A stretch of 64,000 nucleotides of DNA from Arthrobacter woluwensis. Its GTDB lineage: Bacteria; Actinomycetota; Actinomycetes; Actinomycetales; Micrococcaceae. The DNA lies in the NCBI RefSeq assembly GCF_900105345.1, contig NZ_FNSN01000004.1, forward strand, positions 62,001-126,000, written 5' to 3'. The notes below the pieces were generated by a model that saw nothing but the letters and a program-made list of their open reading frames with translations, was not told where the DNA came from and ran no database searches. Shown here piece after piece: positions 35,141 to 44,993 of the stretch (its first letter is position 1; each line of letters opens with the position of its first letter). The position numbers were made by a program, and so were the translations under genes.

Positions 35141-35176
35141 ACGCCAAGACCCCCGGAGATCCGGGGGTCTTGGCGT
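35141..35176 (-). terminator. terminator of pckG
   Basis: A 17-bp perfect stem (35141-35157 and 35160-35176) about 30 nt after the pckG stop. Confidence 0.82.
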
Positions 35177-35205
35177 CAGCACGGCTCACGGCCGTGGAGG
35201 TTCAT

Positions 35206-37035
<1,830 letters not shown>

Positions 37036-37174
37036 AGTGAGTCCTTTTCGATGGGTTCCTGGGCGGGTGTCTCAATCGTAGGTATGGACCACTGGACGGA
37101 TTTTCAGCAATATTTGACGGGGAAGCCTCGTTCGGGACGTTTTCCGTGGTCGAATCACGCTTTTCGATCGTTTT

Positions 37175-37190
37175 TGTGATTAAGGTCACG
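37175..37190. promoter_or_regulatory. CRP/GlxR-type binding site
   Basis: TGTGA-TTAAGG-TCACG, a near-perfect 16-bp cAMP-receptor-type palindrome about 140 bp upstream of pckG and about 55 bp upstream of the -35 of the first tRNA-Arg promoter. The rest of 37036-37228 is lower in GC than average and holds no gene. Confidence 0.6.
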
Positions 37191-37228
37191 TAGACCGGTA
37201 CATGTGCGGGGCGTCACCGGCCGTCGAT

Positions 37229-37257
37229 TTGGAAGCCGCCAGAAGTTCCCGTAAAGT
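37229..37257 (+). promoter_or_regulatory. promoter of first tRNA-Arg
   Basis: TTGGAA at 37229-37234 and TAAAGT at 37252-37257, 17-bp spacer. The same TAAAGT block recurs at 37512-37517 before the second copy, with a weaker -35. Confidence 0.7.
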
Positions 37258-37299
37258 TTATGAAGGTTCAACCGGGAGTCGCTTCCGGAATGACGCCAA

Positions 37300-37373
<74 letters not shown>

Positions 37374-37391
37374 CCGAGAAGATGAATGCAG

Positions 37392-37421
37392 AAAGCCCCG
37401 GTCCACGGACCGGGGCTTTTG
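37392..37421 (+). terminator. terminator of tRNA-Arg copy 1
   Basis: AAAGCCCCGGTCC stem (37392-37404 and 37407-37419) and T-run. The same hairpin follows copy 2. Confidence 0.87.
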
Positions 37422-37556
37422 TGTTCCCGGATGCACGCCCGCCGCTCCCCCGGATCCCGGCCTTTCCGGGACCGCGCTCCCCGCCGTCGTGCATCCTGAA
37501 GAGTTTTCGGGTAAAGTATCTCGAGGTTCGAACGGGAAACATCCCGGGAGAAACAT

Positions 37557-37630
<74 letters not shown>

Positions 37631-37642
37631 CAGAGAAGATGC

Positions 37643-37673
37643 GAAAGCCCCGGTCCACGGACCGGGGCTTTCT
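37643..37673 (+). terminator. terminator of tRNA-Arg copy 2
   Basis: A 14-bp stem (37643-37656 and 37659-37672), a repeat of the copy 1 terminator; it may also serve the convergent MFS gene. Confidence 0.85.
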
Positions 37674-37683
37674 CGTACCCGCC

Positions 37684-38931
37684 TCACTCCTCCCGGACGG
37701 CGCCGGCACCCCGGACTGCGCTGCCGTCCCGCCCAGCGCTGCTGTCCCGGAATGCCCCTGCGAGCGGCAGGATCGCCAGGACCAGCACGAGGGGCAGCGC
37801 GAAGCCGAGGCGCAGCGAGTCCGCCCCCACCAGTCCCGTCAGCACGGATCCCAGCAGCGCCCCCACATAGTTGAACTGGTTGAACCGTGCGATCACGGAA
37901 TCCACCCGGGCACGGCGCACCGGGTCGTCGGCGCCACCGGACCCCGCCTGGCCGAGCGCCGCGATCGAGCCCGCCACGGAGAAGGACAGCGGCGCGATGA
38001 TGCCTGCCCCGAAGCCGAGGACGGCGAAGCCCAGCACCGCGATCGCCGCATTCGGGGCCAGGACCACGACGGCGAGCGCGGCGGCCGAGAGCACGGCTGC
38101 GGCCCTCAGGAGCCGCACCGCCCCGAACCGTCCCACGGCCCAGTCACCCGCGAGCCGCGCCAGGAGTGAGGCCACGAGATACGGCAGGGTCGCCACGGCC
38201 ACATTGCCCAGGCCCGTGCCGAAAAGGTCGTGCAGATAGGCGGGACCCCAGGTGGAGGCGGCGGTGTCCACCATGTAGAAGAGCACGAGGACCAGCCCCA
38301 CCAGCATCAGCCGCTTCCACGGGATGCTCACCTGAACGCCTTCGGACCCCGCCTCCGCTCCTCGGTCCCGGCGCAGGAACGGCAGCGCAGTCGCCACCAC
38401 CGCGACCACCCCGAAGGGGGTCACGGACGCCGCCAGCGCGGCTTCCCCGAAGGCGAGTGCCGCGAGCGTCGCGACGATCCCGCCCGCGGTCCACGCCGCA
38501 TGGAAGCCGGGCAGCAGGGTGCGGCGCAGGCGGTGCTCGAGCGCCACGCCCTGCATGTTCATCGAGGCATCCACCGTGCCCAGACCGACCCCGTACACGG
38601 CCAGGAACAGGCAGAACAGCAACAGGTCGGGCGCCAGACCGACCTCGATCGCGCCGGCGCCGATCAGCCCGAGGCCCACCCGGAGCGCCTGGGCGGAGTC
38701 GAGCCGCCGCGCGATCTGCCCGGCGAGCACCGAGCCGGCGCCCGCCAGCACCACCATGCCCAGGAGCACCAGGGACAGGGTCGCCGCATCCAGGCCGAAC
38801 AGCCCCTGGATCTGCGGCAAGTGGGTGGTCATGGTGATGAAGAGGAATCCCTGCAGGAAGAAGGCGGCGGCGGTCGCTACCCGCTGTGTGGTCATCCCAC
38901 CGGATCGCACGACGGCGGCTGGCTGGCTCAT
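37684..38931 (-). CDS. MFS transporter
   Basis: A 415-residue major facilitator with about 12 membrane segments, of the YbjJ/fucose-permease-like branch. The first helix follows MTTQRVATAAAFFLQGFLF; an A-loop-like motif and the GVGLGTVDASMNMQG segment in helix 4-5 mark this subgroup. The substrate is unknown. AAGGAG stands 6 nt before the ATG. It lies just upstream of nothing on its strand except the divergent-cluster oxidase gene 57 nt away, so it may be read together with the LysR and oxidase genes. Confidence 0.85.
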   Translation of the reverse strand: MSQPAAVVRSGGMTTQRVATAAAFFLQGFLFITMTTHLPQIQGLFGLDAATLSLVLLGMVVLAGAGSVLAGQIARRLDSAQALRVGLGLIGAGAIEVGLAPDLLLFCLFLAVYGVGLGTVDASMNMQGVALEHRLRRTLLPGFHAAWTAGGIVATLAALAFGEAALAASVTPFGVVAVVATALPFLRRDRGAEAGSEGVQVSIPWKRLMLVGLVLVLFYMVDTAASTWGPAYLHDLFGTGLGNVAVATLPYLVASLLARLAGDWAVGRFGAVRLLRAAAVLSAAALAVVVLAPNAAIAVLGFAVLGFGAGIIAPLSFSVAGSIAALGQAGSGGADDPVRRARVDSVIARFNQFNYVGALLGSVLTGLVGADSLRLGFALPLVLVLAILPLAGAFRDSSAGRDGSAVRGAGAVREE

Positions 38932-38988
38932 GTCCTTCTCCTTGGGATGTCGGAGCTCGGGTTTCGGCGTCGCATGTCAGAAGCCGTC

Positions 38989-40302
38989 TCAGGCGCCGAA
39001 GATGCGGCGGACGTGGTCATTGGCGAACAGTCCGGCCGGATCGAGTTCCCGGCGGACCCGCTGGAAGTCGTCCCAGCGGGGATACAGTTCTGCGAGCTGC
39101 GCGGCGGAGAGGCTGTGACGCTTCCCCCAGTGAGGCCGTCCGCCGTAGGAGAGGGCCACGGTCTGCACGGCCGTGAAGAACTCCTGCCACGGCATGCCGC
39201 TGTACATGTGCGCCGCGATGTAGCAGCTCTCCCGGTCGTAGGCCGGGCTGAGGAGGGAGTCCCGGTCCCCCGCGACGAAGCGGACCTCGAAGGGGAAGTT
39301 CACGTCCAGGCCCCGGGCCGTCACCAGCCGCCGCATCTCCGTGAGCGCTTCGACGCATGCCTCGCGGGGCAGAGCCCATTCGGTCTCCGTGAACCGGACG
39401 CTCCTCTTGCTGACCAGCACCTCGTGGCTGACGCCCGTCCGCGAGGTCGGTGTGACCAGGTCCGTCGCCAGCCGGTTGAGCCGGGGAATCAGGCCGGGGC
39501 GGGCACGGCCCAGGCGGCAGACCAGGTCCAGAGCCGTGTTCTCGAGCAGCTCTCCCTCGAGATAGGAGCGCAGCCGTCCCGGGGCGGGGCCGTCGTTCTC
39601 CGGGACGGGATCCGTGACGCGGTTGGTCCGCTTGGCCAGCACGGTGGAGCTGTGGGGAAAAGTGAAGAATTCGAAGTGGTCGTTGCCATTCACGTGCTCG
39701 TCGAGTCTCCCGAGCGTCTCCTCCAGGGAGGCCGGCTCCTGCACACCGTGCAGCGCGAAGGCAGGCACCACCCGCAGGGTGTACGCCGTGACGACCCCGA
39801 GCGCCCCCACCGAGACCCGCGCGGCGGACAGGACGTCCGGCCCGGCGGTCGACGCCTGCAGCACCTCACCGTCCGCCGTCACGAGTTCGACGTCCTCCAC
39901 GAACGTCGCCAGATTGCCGAGGCTCCGGCCCGTGCCATGCGTGGCGGTCGAGATCGCCCCCGCGACCGACTGGCTGTCGATGTCACCCAGATTCGCCAGC
40001 GCCATGCCGTGCCCGTCGAGCAGACGGTTAAGATCGCGCAGCCTGGTCCCGGCCGCGACACGGACGGTCCCCGCCTCACGGTCGACGCCGAGAAGACCGC
40101 TCAGCCGGTCGAGGGACAGGAGGTCCCCGGAGGTGAGGACGTTGTCGCCGAAGGAGTGTCCGGCGCCGACCACGCGGATCCCTCTCCCCTGCCGGGCCGC
40201 CTCACGCACCGACTCCTGGACAGCCTCCACCGAAGCGGGCTGGACGAGGTTCGCCGGGGTGCAGGCCTGATCTCCGACCCAGTTCTTCCACATGGCCTCC
40301 AT
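38989..40302 (-). CDS. FAD-linked sugar-lactone/alditol-type oxidase (D-arabinono-1,4-lactone oxidase family)
   Basis: A 437-residue VAO-fold oxidase. N-terminal FAD domain: VVGAGHSFGDNV, where the His is the usual covalent FAD attachment site of the family; then LANLGDIDSQSVAGAISTATHG. C-terminal ALO domain with the family motif PHWGKRH near residue 395. Enzymes of this family oxidise aldono-lactones or polyols with O2 and form H2O2. The start is uncertain between ATG 40302 and GTG 40308; neither has a good ribosome-binding site. The LysR gene ends 36 nt upstream, so the two form an operon. Confidence 0.87.
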   Translation of the reverse strand: MEAMWKNWVGDQACTPANLVQPASVEAVQESVREAARQGRGIRVVGAGHSFGDNVLTSGDLLSLDRLSGLLGVDREAGTVRVAAGTRLRDLNRLLDGHGMALANLGDIDSQSVAGAISTATHGTGRSLGNLATFVEDVELVTADGEVLQASTAGPDVLSAARVSVGALGVVTAYTLRVVPAFALHGVQEPASLEETLGRLDEHVNGNDHFEFFTFPHSSTVLAKRTNRVTDPVPENDGPAPGRLRSYLEGELLENTALDLVCRLGRARPGLIPRLNRLATDLVTPTSRTGVSHEVLVSKRSVRFTETEWALPREACVEALTEMRRLVTARGLDVNFPFEVRFVAGDRDSLLSPAYDRESCYIAAHMYSGMPWQEFFTAVQTVALSYGGRPHWGKRHSLSAAQLAELYPRWDDFQRVRRELDPAGLFANDHVRRIFGA

Positions 40303-40338
40303 GCTCACGCCGATGTGACCTGGAGCACAAACACTGGA

Positions 40339-41277
40339 TCAGGGTGAATTCACAACCACCGGATGCTCAATGCTGCGGACGAGACCCTGTTCGGCGTCAC
40401 GCACGTCCTGCGCCGCCTGCACGAACAGGGAGACGACCTCGCTCGGGGCGTCCTCGCGCCAGGCGAGCGCGACCTCCGAACCGGGGTGCGGTTCCACCGG
40501 GACGTACACGAGCCCCGGGCGCACCAGATACCTCGCCATCGCGGCTCCGGTGAGCGCGGTCGCCACCCCGCTGGCCACCAGTTCCGCCTCCTCCGTCGGT
40601 GACGAGGTCTCCACGATGCGCGGCGGATGCCCCTCCGTCCGGAAAGCGGACAGGGACCAGAACCCGCGCCACGCGGCGTCGTGCCCTCCGCCGACCGTGA
40701 GCGGCTCGTCCAGCAGTTCGGTCGGCGAGATCATGCTCCGGCCCGCCAGCCGGTGGCTCGAGCCGAGGCAGGCGACGACGGGTTCCACGAAGAGCGGCAG
40801 CCGCTGCACCCCGGCCAGGGAGAGCGGCGGCCGGAGGATCGCGAGGTCGCTGCTGCCGTCGGCCAGGCCGCAGCTGGGGTCGCTGAGGGCCGCCTCCTGA
40901 AGGCGGAGCTCCACATCCGGATGGCGCCGCGCGAACTCCGCCAGGATCGGCCGCGTCAGTTCCAGTGCCGCACCCACCACGAAGCCGAGCCGGAGGACCC
41001 GCTGACCGGCGCGGCTCGCCAGCCGGACGCGCCGGAGCCCGTCATCCCAGGCGTCCAGCACTCCCCTGGCCACCTCCAGGAAGTGTTCACCGTCCTCGGT
41101 CAGCTCGACCCGACGAGTGGTCCGGTTCAGAAGGGTGACCCCCAGCTCGGCTTCGAGCTCCCGGATCTGTTTCGAGAGCGCCTGCTGAGCGACGAACAGC
41201 CGCGCTGCGGCCCGGCTGAAGTGCAGCTCCTCGGCCACGGCCACGAAGTAGCGTAGGCGGCGCGTGTTGACGTCCAT
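40339..41277 (-). CDS. LysR-family regulator of the oxidase/PLP/ALDH cluster
   Basis: A 312-residue LysR-type protein: RRLRYFVAVAEELHFSRAA and the HTH continuing to QQALSKQIRELEAELG, then an effector domain. It is divergent from the PLP-enzyme/ALDH operon and lies directly upstream of the oxidase gene, so it probably regulates both. ATG 41277 is preceded by AGGAGG at an unusually short distance. A 9-bp inverted repeat in the divergent promoter region is the likely operator. Confidence 0.9.
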   Translation of the reverse strand: MDVNTRRLRYFVAVAEELHFSRAAARLFVAQQALSKQIRELEAELGVTLLNRTTRRVELTEDGEHFLEVARGVLDAWDDGLRRVRLASRAGQRVLRLGFVVGAALELTRPILAEFARRHPDVELRLQEAALSDPSCGLADGSSDLAILRPPLSLAGVQRLPLFVEPVVACLGSSHRLAGRSMISPTELLDEPLTVGGGHDAAWRGFWSLSAFRTEGHPPRIVETSSPTEEAELVASGVATALTGAAMARYLVRPGLVYVPVEPHPGSEVALAWREDAPSEVVSLFVQAAQDVRDAEQGLVRSIEHPVVVNSP

Positions 41278-41314
41278 CACCTCCTCATTCTGGGAGGGCG
41301 TCTGTCGATTGACA

Positions 41315-41362
41315 ACACCTCGATGTGAGTCAGGCCCACCCGGGTGTTTCCCCTCGAGGTGT
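41315..41362. promoter_or_regulatory. candidate LysR operator in the divergent promoter region
   Basis: Perfect 9-bp arms ACACCTCGA (41315-41323) and TCGAGGTGT (41354-41362), 30 bp apart, between the LysR gene and the PLP-enzyme gene. Confidence 0.6.
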
Positions 41363-41383
41363 GCGACGTGTCACAGTCGGGGT

Positions 41384-42649
41384 ATGTCCGCCAGCACCCT
41401 TTCCTTCAGCCTCGCCCCGGACGGCTCCACGGCGGGGCGGAACGGTTTCACCGGCGCGGGTGGCTTCGCCGCGCTGGACCGCGCCACCGCACACCTCGAG
41501 GCTCCGTTCGCGGTCCTCAGCCTGCCCGCGCTCCGCCGGAACGCCGCAGACCTGCTGCGGCGGGCTCAGGGCAAGCCCATCCGGGTGGCCAGCAAGTCGA
41601 TCCGCAGCCGCGCGGTACTGCGGGCCGTGCTGGAGATTCCCGGCTTCCGCGGCATCCTGGCCTACGCCCTCCCGGAGGCGCTCTGGCTGGCCGAGGAGTT
41701 CGACGACGTCGTGGTCGCCTATCCGACCGCCGACCGCGCCGCCCTGGCCGCCCTCGCCCACTCGCCCACCGCTCGCGAGCGCGTCACGCTGATGGTGGAC
41801 TCCGCCGATCAGCTGGATCTCCTGGCCCCGTTCGCCGGGCCGGACGCACCGCTCCGACTGTGCCTGGACCTCGACGCGTCGCTGCGCCTGGCGGGTGGCC
41901 GCGCGCATCTGGGCATGCGGCGCTCGCCCGTCCACACCCCCGAGGATGCCGCCGCCGTGGCCGCCGAGATCGTCCGGCGACAGGGGTTCCGGCTCGTGGG
42001 GATCATGTCCTATGAAGGACAGATCGCCGGGCTCGGGGATGACACCGGTTCCGCTCTGCACCGCGCCCAGATCCGCGCGCTGCACGCCCTGTCCGGGAGG
42101 GAACTCGCCGCGCGCCGCGCCGAGGCCGTGGACGCCGTGCACCGGGAACTGCCCGCCGGCTCGCCCCTCGAATTCGTCAACGGGGGCGGCACCGGAAGCT
42201 TCGAGACCACCGGAGCGGAAGCCGCGGTCACCGAACTCGCGGCCGGATCCGGGCTCTACGCCCCCGCGCTCTTCGACGGCTACCGCGCTTTCCACCCGGA
42301 ACCCGCCGCCTTCTTCGCCCTGCCCGTAGTCCGCAAACCCGCACCGGGGTTCGCCACGGTGCTCGGCGGCGGCTGGGTGGCGTCCGGCCCGTCGGGACCC
42401 GACCGGCTGCCCCGCCCCGTCTGGCCGACGGGACTGAAGCTCCTGAGCACGGAAGGCGCGGGCGAGGTCCAGACCCCGGTGCACGGGCCCGCCGCGGACA
42501 GCCTGTCCCTCGGCGACCGGGTCTGGTTCCGGCATGCCAAGGCCGGCGAACTCTGTGAACACGTCGACACCCTGCACGTGGTGGACGGCGACCGGCTGGT
42601 GGCGTCCGTCCCCAGTTACCGCGGCGAAGGAAAGGCATTCCTCGGATGA
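41384..42649 (+). CDS. fold-type III PLP enzyme, amino acid deaminase/aldolase (alanine-racemase-like)
   Basis: A 421-residue PLP enzyme of the alanine racemase N-terminal/D-threonine-aldolase-like group. The cofactor lysine is Lys71 in RVASKSIRS. The barrel continues with GILAYALPEALWLA, LCLDLDASLRLAGGRAHLGMRRSP and FVNGGGTGSF; the C-terminal metal/His region is VWFRHAKAGELCEHVDTLHV. Such enzymes deaminate or cleave beta-hydroxy D-amino acids. The gene overlaps the ALDH gene by 4 nt (ATGA). No ribosome-binding site; CACAGT lies 6 nt before the ATG. Confidence 0.85.
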   Translation: MSASTLSFSLAPDGSTAGRNGFTGAGGFAALDRATAHLEAPFAVLSLPALRRNAADLLRRAQGKPIRVASKSIRSRAVLRAVLEIPGFRGILAYALPEALWLAEEFDDVVVAYPTADRAALAALAHSPTARERVTLMVDSADQLDLLAPFAGPDAPLRLCLDLDASLRLAGGRAHLGMRRSPVHTPEDAAAVAAEIVRRQGFRLVGIMSYEGQIAGLGDDTGSALHRAQIRALHALSGRELAARRAEAVDAVHRELPAGSPLEFVNGGGTGSFETTGAEAAVTELAAGSGLYAPALFDGYRAFHPEPAAFFALPVVRKPAPGFATVLGGGWVASGPSGPDRLPRPVWPTGLKLLSTEGAGEVQTPVHGPAADSLSLGDRVWFRHAKAGELCEHVDTLHVVDGDRLVASVPSYRGEGKAFLG

Positions 42650-44118
42650 GCACGTTCGATTCCCTCAACCCGGCCACCGGCGCCGTCGTGGCCACCTTCC
42701 CCGTGGACGACGACGGCGCGGTGGCGGCCGCCGTCGACCGCGCGCGGGAGGCCGCGGCCTGGTGGGACGGGCTGGGCTTCGACGGCCGGCTCCGCCGCCT
42801 GCTGGCGTTCAAGCACGCCGTCGTGGCGGGGCTGGACGAGCTCGCGCGTCTCATGCGGGAGGAGACCGGGAAGCCGGTGGACGATTCCCGGCTGGAGGTG
42901 ATGGCCGCCGTCGAGCACATCGACTGGGCGGCGAGGAACGCGCAGCGGGTGCTCCGCAAGCGCTCGGTGCGGCCAGGGGTCCTGGGCGCGAACCTGGCAG
43001 CGAGCGTCGAGTACCAGCCGCTGGGCGTGGTGGGTGTGATCGGCCCGTGGAACTATCCGGTGTTCACGCCGATGGGGTCGATCGCCTATGCCCTCGCGGC
43101 GGGCAACGCCGTGGTGTTCAAGCCGAGTGAGTACAGCACCGCGGTGGGCTCGTGGCTCGTCGAGGCCTTCCACCGCGCCGTGCCGGAGCTGCCGGTCCTT
43201 CAGCTCGTGACCGGACTCGGCGCCACGGGTTCGGCGCTCTGTCGCTCCGGCGTCTCCAAGCTCGCCTTCACCGGGTCCACCGCCACGGGCAAGAAGGTCA
43301 TGGCGGCCTGCGCGGAGACTCTCACCCCCGTGGTCATCGAGGCGGGCGGCAAGGATGCCGCGATCATCGCCGCCGACGCCGACGTCCGCGCCGCGGCCCA
43401 GGACGTGGCCTTCGGCGCGTGGGGCAACGCCGGGCAGACCTGCATCGGCATGGAGCGTGCGTACGTGGAGGCTCCCGTGTACGACGAGTTCGTCGCGGAG
43501 CTCCGCAGGATCGCGGGCACCGTGACGGCGGGGCCGGGCGACGCGGACCGCATCGGGCCGCTGACGATGCCCAGCCAGCCCAGCACCGTCCTGCGGCACA
43601 TCCAGGCCGCCCTCGCAGACGGTGGGCGGGCCGTGGCCGGCGGAGAGGAGTCGGTGGCGCCGCCGTTCGTGAAACCGGTCATCCTGCTCGACGTTCCGGA
43701 GGACAGCGAGGCCGTGCGCGAGGAGACGTTCGGCCCGACGCTCACGGTGACCCGCGTCGGGTCCGTGGCCGAGGCCGTGGAGAAGAGCAACGCGGGCGTG
43801 TACGGCCTGGGCAGCGCGGTCTACAGCAGGGACCTCGGGAAGGCAGGGGCGATCGCACGCAGGGTGCGGGCCGGCATGACGTCCATCAACAGCGTCATGT
43901 CGTTCGCCCTGGTCCCGGCCCTGCCTTTCGGTGGGACCGGGGATTCCGGGTTCGGCCGGATCCACGGGGCCGACGGGCTGCGGGAGTTCGCCCGTCCGCA
44001 CAGCGTGGCCCGGCAGCGTTTCCCGCTCCCGGTGCCGGTCCTCTCGTTCCGGCGCGAGGCCTGGCAGGTACGGCTCATGGGGCGTCTGGTGACGCTGGTG
44101 CACGGCCGCCGTCGGTGA
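42646..44118 (+). CDS. NAD(P)-dependent aldehyde dehydrogenase
   Basis: A 490-residue ALDH-superfamily enzyme oxidising an aldehyde to an acid. Catalytic Cys266 in GNAGQTCIG and general-base Glu232 in VIEAGGKD are present, as are the PWNYPV oxyanion region, the KPSE cofactor motif and GSTATGKK. Its start overlaps the PLP-enzyme stop (ATGA), so the two are made together; the aldehyde may come from the PLP enzyme's aldol cleavage or from the oxidase of the same divergon. A hydrophobic C-terminal end (RLMGRLVTLVHG) hints at membrane association, as in succinate-semialdehyde or long-chain aldehyde enzymes. Substrate unknown. Confidence 0.92.
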   Translation: MSTFDSLNPATGAVVATFPVDDDGAVAAAVDRAREAAAWWDGLGFDGRLRRLLAFKHAVVAGLDELARLMREETGKPVDDSRLEVMAAVEHIDWAARNAQRVLRKRSVRPGVLGANLAASVEYQPLGVVGVIGPWNYPVFTPMGSIAYALAAGNAVVFKPSEYSTAVGSWLVEAFHRAVPELPVLQLVTGLGATGSALCRSGVSKLAFTGSTATGKKVMAACAETLTPVVIEAGGKDAAIIAADADVRAAAQDVAFGAWGNAGQTCIGMERAYVEAPVYDEFVAELRRIAGTVTAGPGDADRIGPLTMPSQPSTVLRHIQAALADGGRAVAGGEESVAPPFVKPVILLDVPEDSEAVREETFGPTLTVTRVGSVAEAVEKSNAGVYGLGSAVYSRDLGKAGAIARRVRAGMTSINSVMSFALVPALPFGGTGDSGFGRIHGADGLREFARPHSVARQRFPLPVPVLSFRREAWQVRLMGRLVTLVHGRRR

Positions 44119-44152
44119 TCCGCACAGGGGTTCGGTGCCCGCGAAGAACTAT

Positions 44153-44181
44153 TTGAACTGACCAGTCAGTTTAGATACTCT
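44153..44181 (+). promoter_or_regulatory. promoter with TetR operator
   Basis: -35 TTGAAC (44153-44158), 17-bp spacer, -10 TACTCT (44176-44181). A perfect 16-bp palindrome AACTGACCAGTCAGTT (44156-44171) lies across the -35 and spacer, ideal for repression by the TetR protein at the end of the operon. Confidence 0.78.
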
Positions 44182-44216
44182 GGTGTCAGACGTTCTTCAC
44201 GAAAGGCACCTCCCCC

Positions 44217-44993
44217 ATGCTCGACGCCCGTGCGCTCCAGGTGAACGGCCGCAGGACCGACCTCCTGCCCGCCACCTCACTGCGTGTCTCCCCCGGCGAA
44301 CTGCTCCTGGTCCGCGGCGAGAACCAGGATGACCGCACCGCCCTCGCCCTGACCCTCACCGGACGCATGAAGCCGTCCTCGGGTCACCTGTCCTGGAACG
44401 GCAGCACCCGGCTCAAAGCCGTCCGCAAGGCCTCCGCCCTCGTGGACTCCCCCGGCATCAACGAGCCCGAACAGCACCTCTCCGTCTGCGACCTGGTCAC
44501 CGAGGACCTCGCGCTGATCCCCCGCCGTTACCGTGGCGCCCTGCTCGCCAAGCCCTGGCTCAAGCTCAACTCCTTCGAGGACGTGGAAAAGCTCTGGGTC
44601 GACGAACTTCCGGCGGAACGCCGCGTGAGCCTCCTGACCCAGCTGGCCCTCGCCGATCCCGCCGTCGACCTGCTCGTGCTCGACTCCCCCGACCGGCACA
44701 GCGCCGACCCCACCGTCTGGCTGGAGCGCTGCGAACAGCTCGCGTTCGACGCCGGGCGGCCGCTCGCCGTCGTCGCGGTCGTGGCGACCCTGCCGGACGG
44801 CTGGGAAGGCCCCAGCGCGGTGATCGGCAACTCCGTTCCGCATGCGGAGCTGCCGCCGGGAGCCGAAGAGGAGGCGGAGGAGGCCCTGGCCGCCGGCGCC
44901 GCGCAGGTCGGCGATGCCGCGTCGAGTGAGTCGAGTGAGACGCCGGATGCTGACAAAAACAGTGCGGATGAGAACGTGGAGGAAGCGAAGTGA
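44217..44993 (+). CDS. degenerate ABC-type ATP-binding protein (pseudo-ATPase)
   Basis: A 258-residue ABC-ATPase-fold protein whose catalytic motifs are lost. The Walker A position reads GENQDDRT (Arg for the essential Lys, no GxGK), the signature loop reads LPAERRVS instead of LSGGQ, and Walker B LLVLDSPDRHSAD lacks the catalytic Glu. Fold-level features (LRVSPGELLLVRGEN, PSSGHLSWNG, QLALADPAVDLLVLD) are still clear. The C-terminal 40 residues are acidic and disordered. It overlaps the YhgE gene start by 4 nt (GTGA). It probably works as a structural or regulatory subunit rather than a motor. Confidence 0.8.
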   Translation: MLDARALQVNGRRTDLLPATSLRVSPGELLLVRGENQDDRTALALTLTGRMKPSSGHLSWNGSTRLKAVRKASALVDSPGINEPEQHLSVCDLVTEDLALIPRRYRGALLAKPWLKLNSFEDVEKLWVDELPAERRVSLLTQLALADPAVDLLVLDSPDRHSADPTVWLERCEQLAFDAGRPLAVVAVVATLPDGWEGPSAVIGNSVPHAELPPGAEEEAEEALAAGAAQVGDAASSESSETPDADKNSADENVEEAK

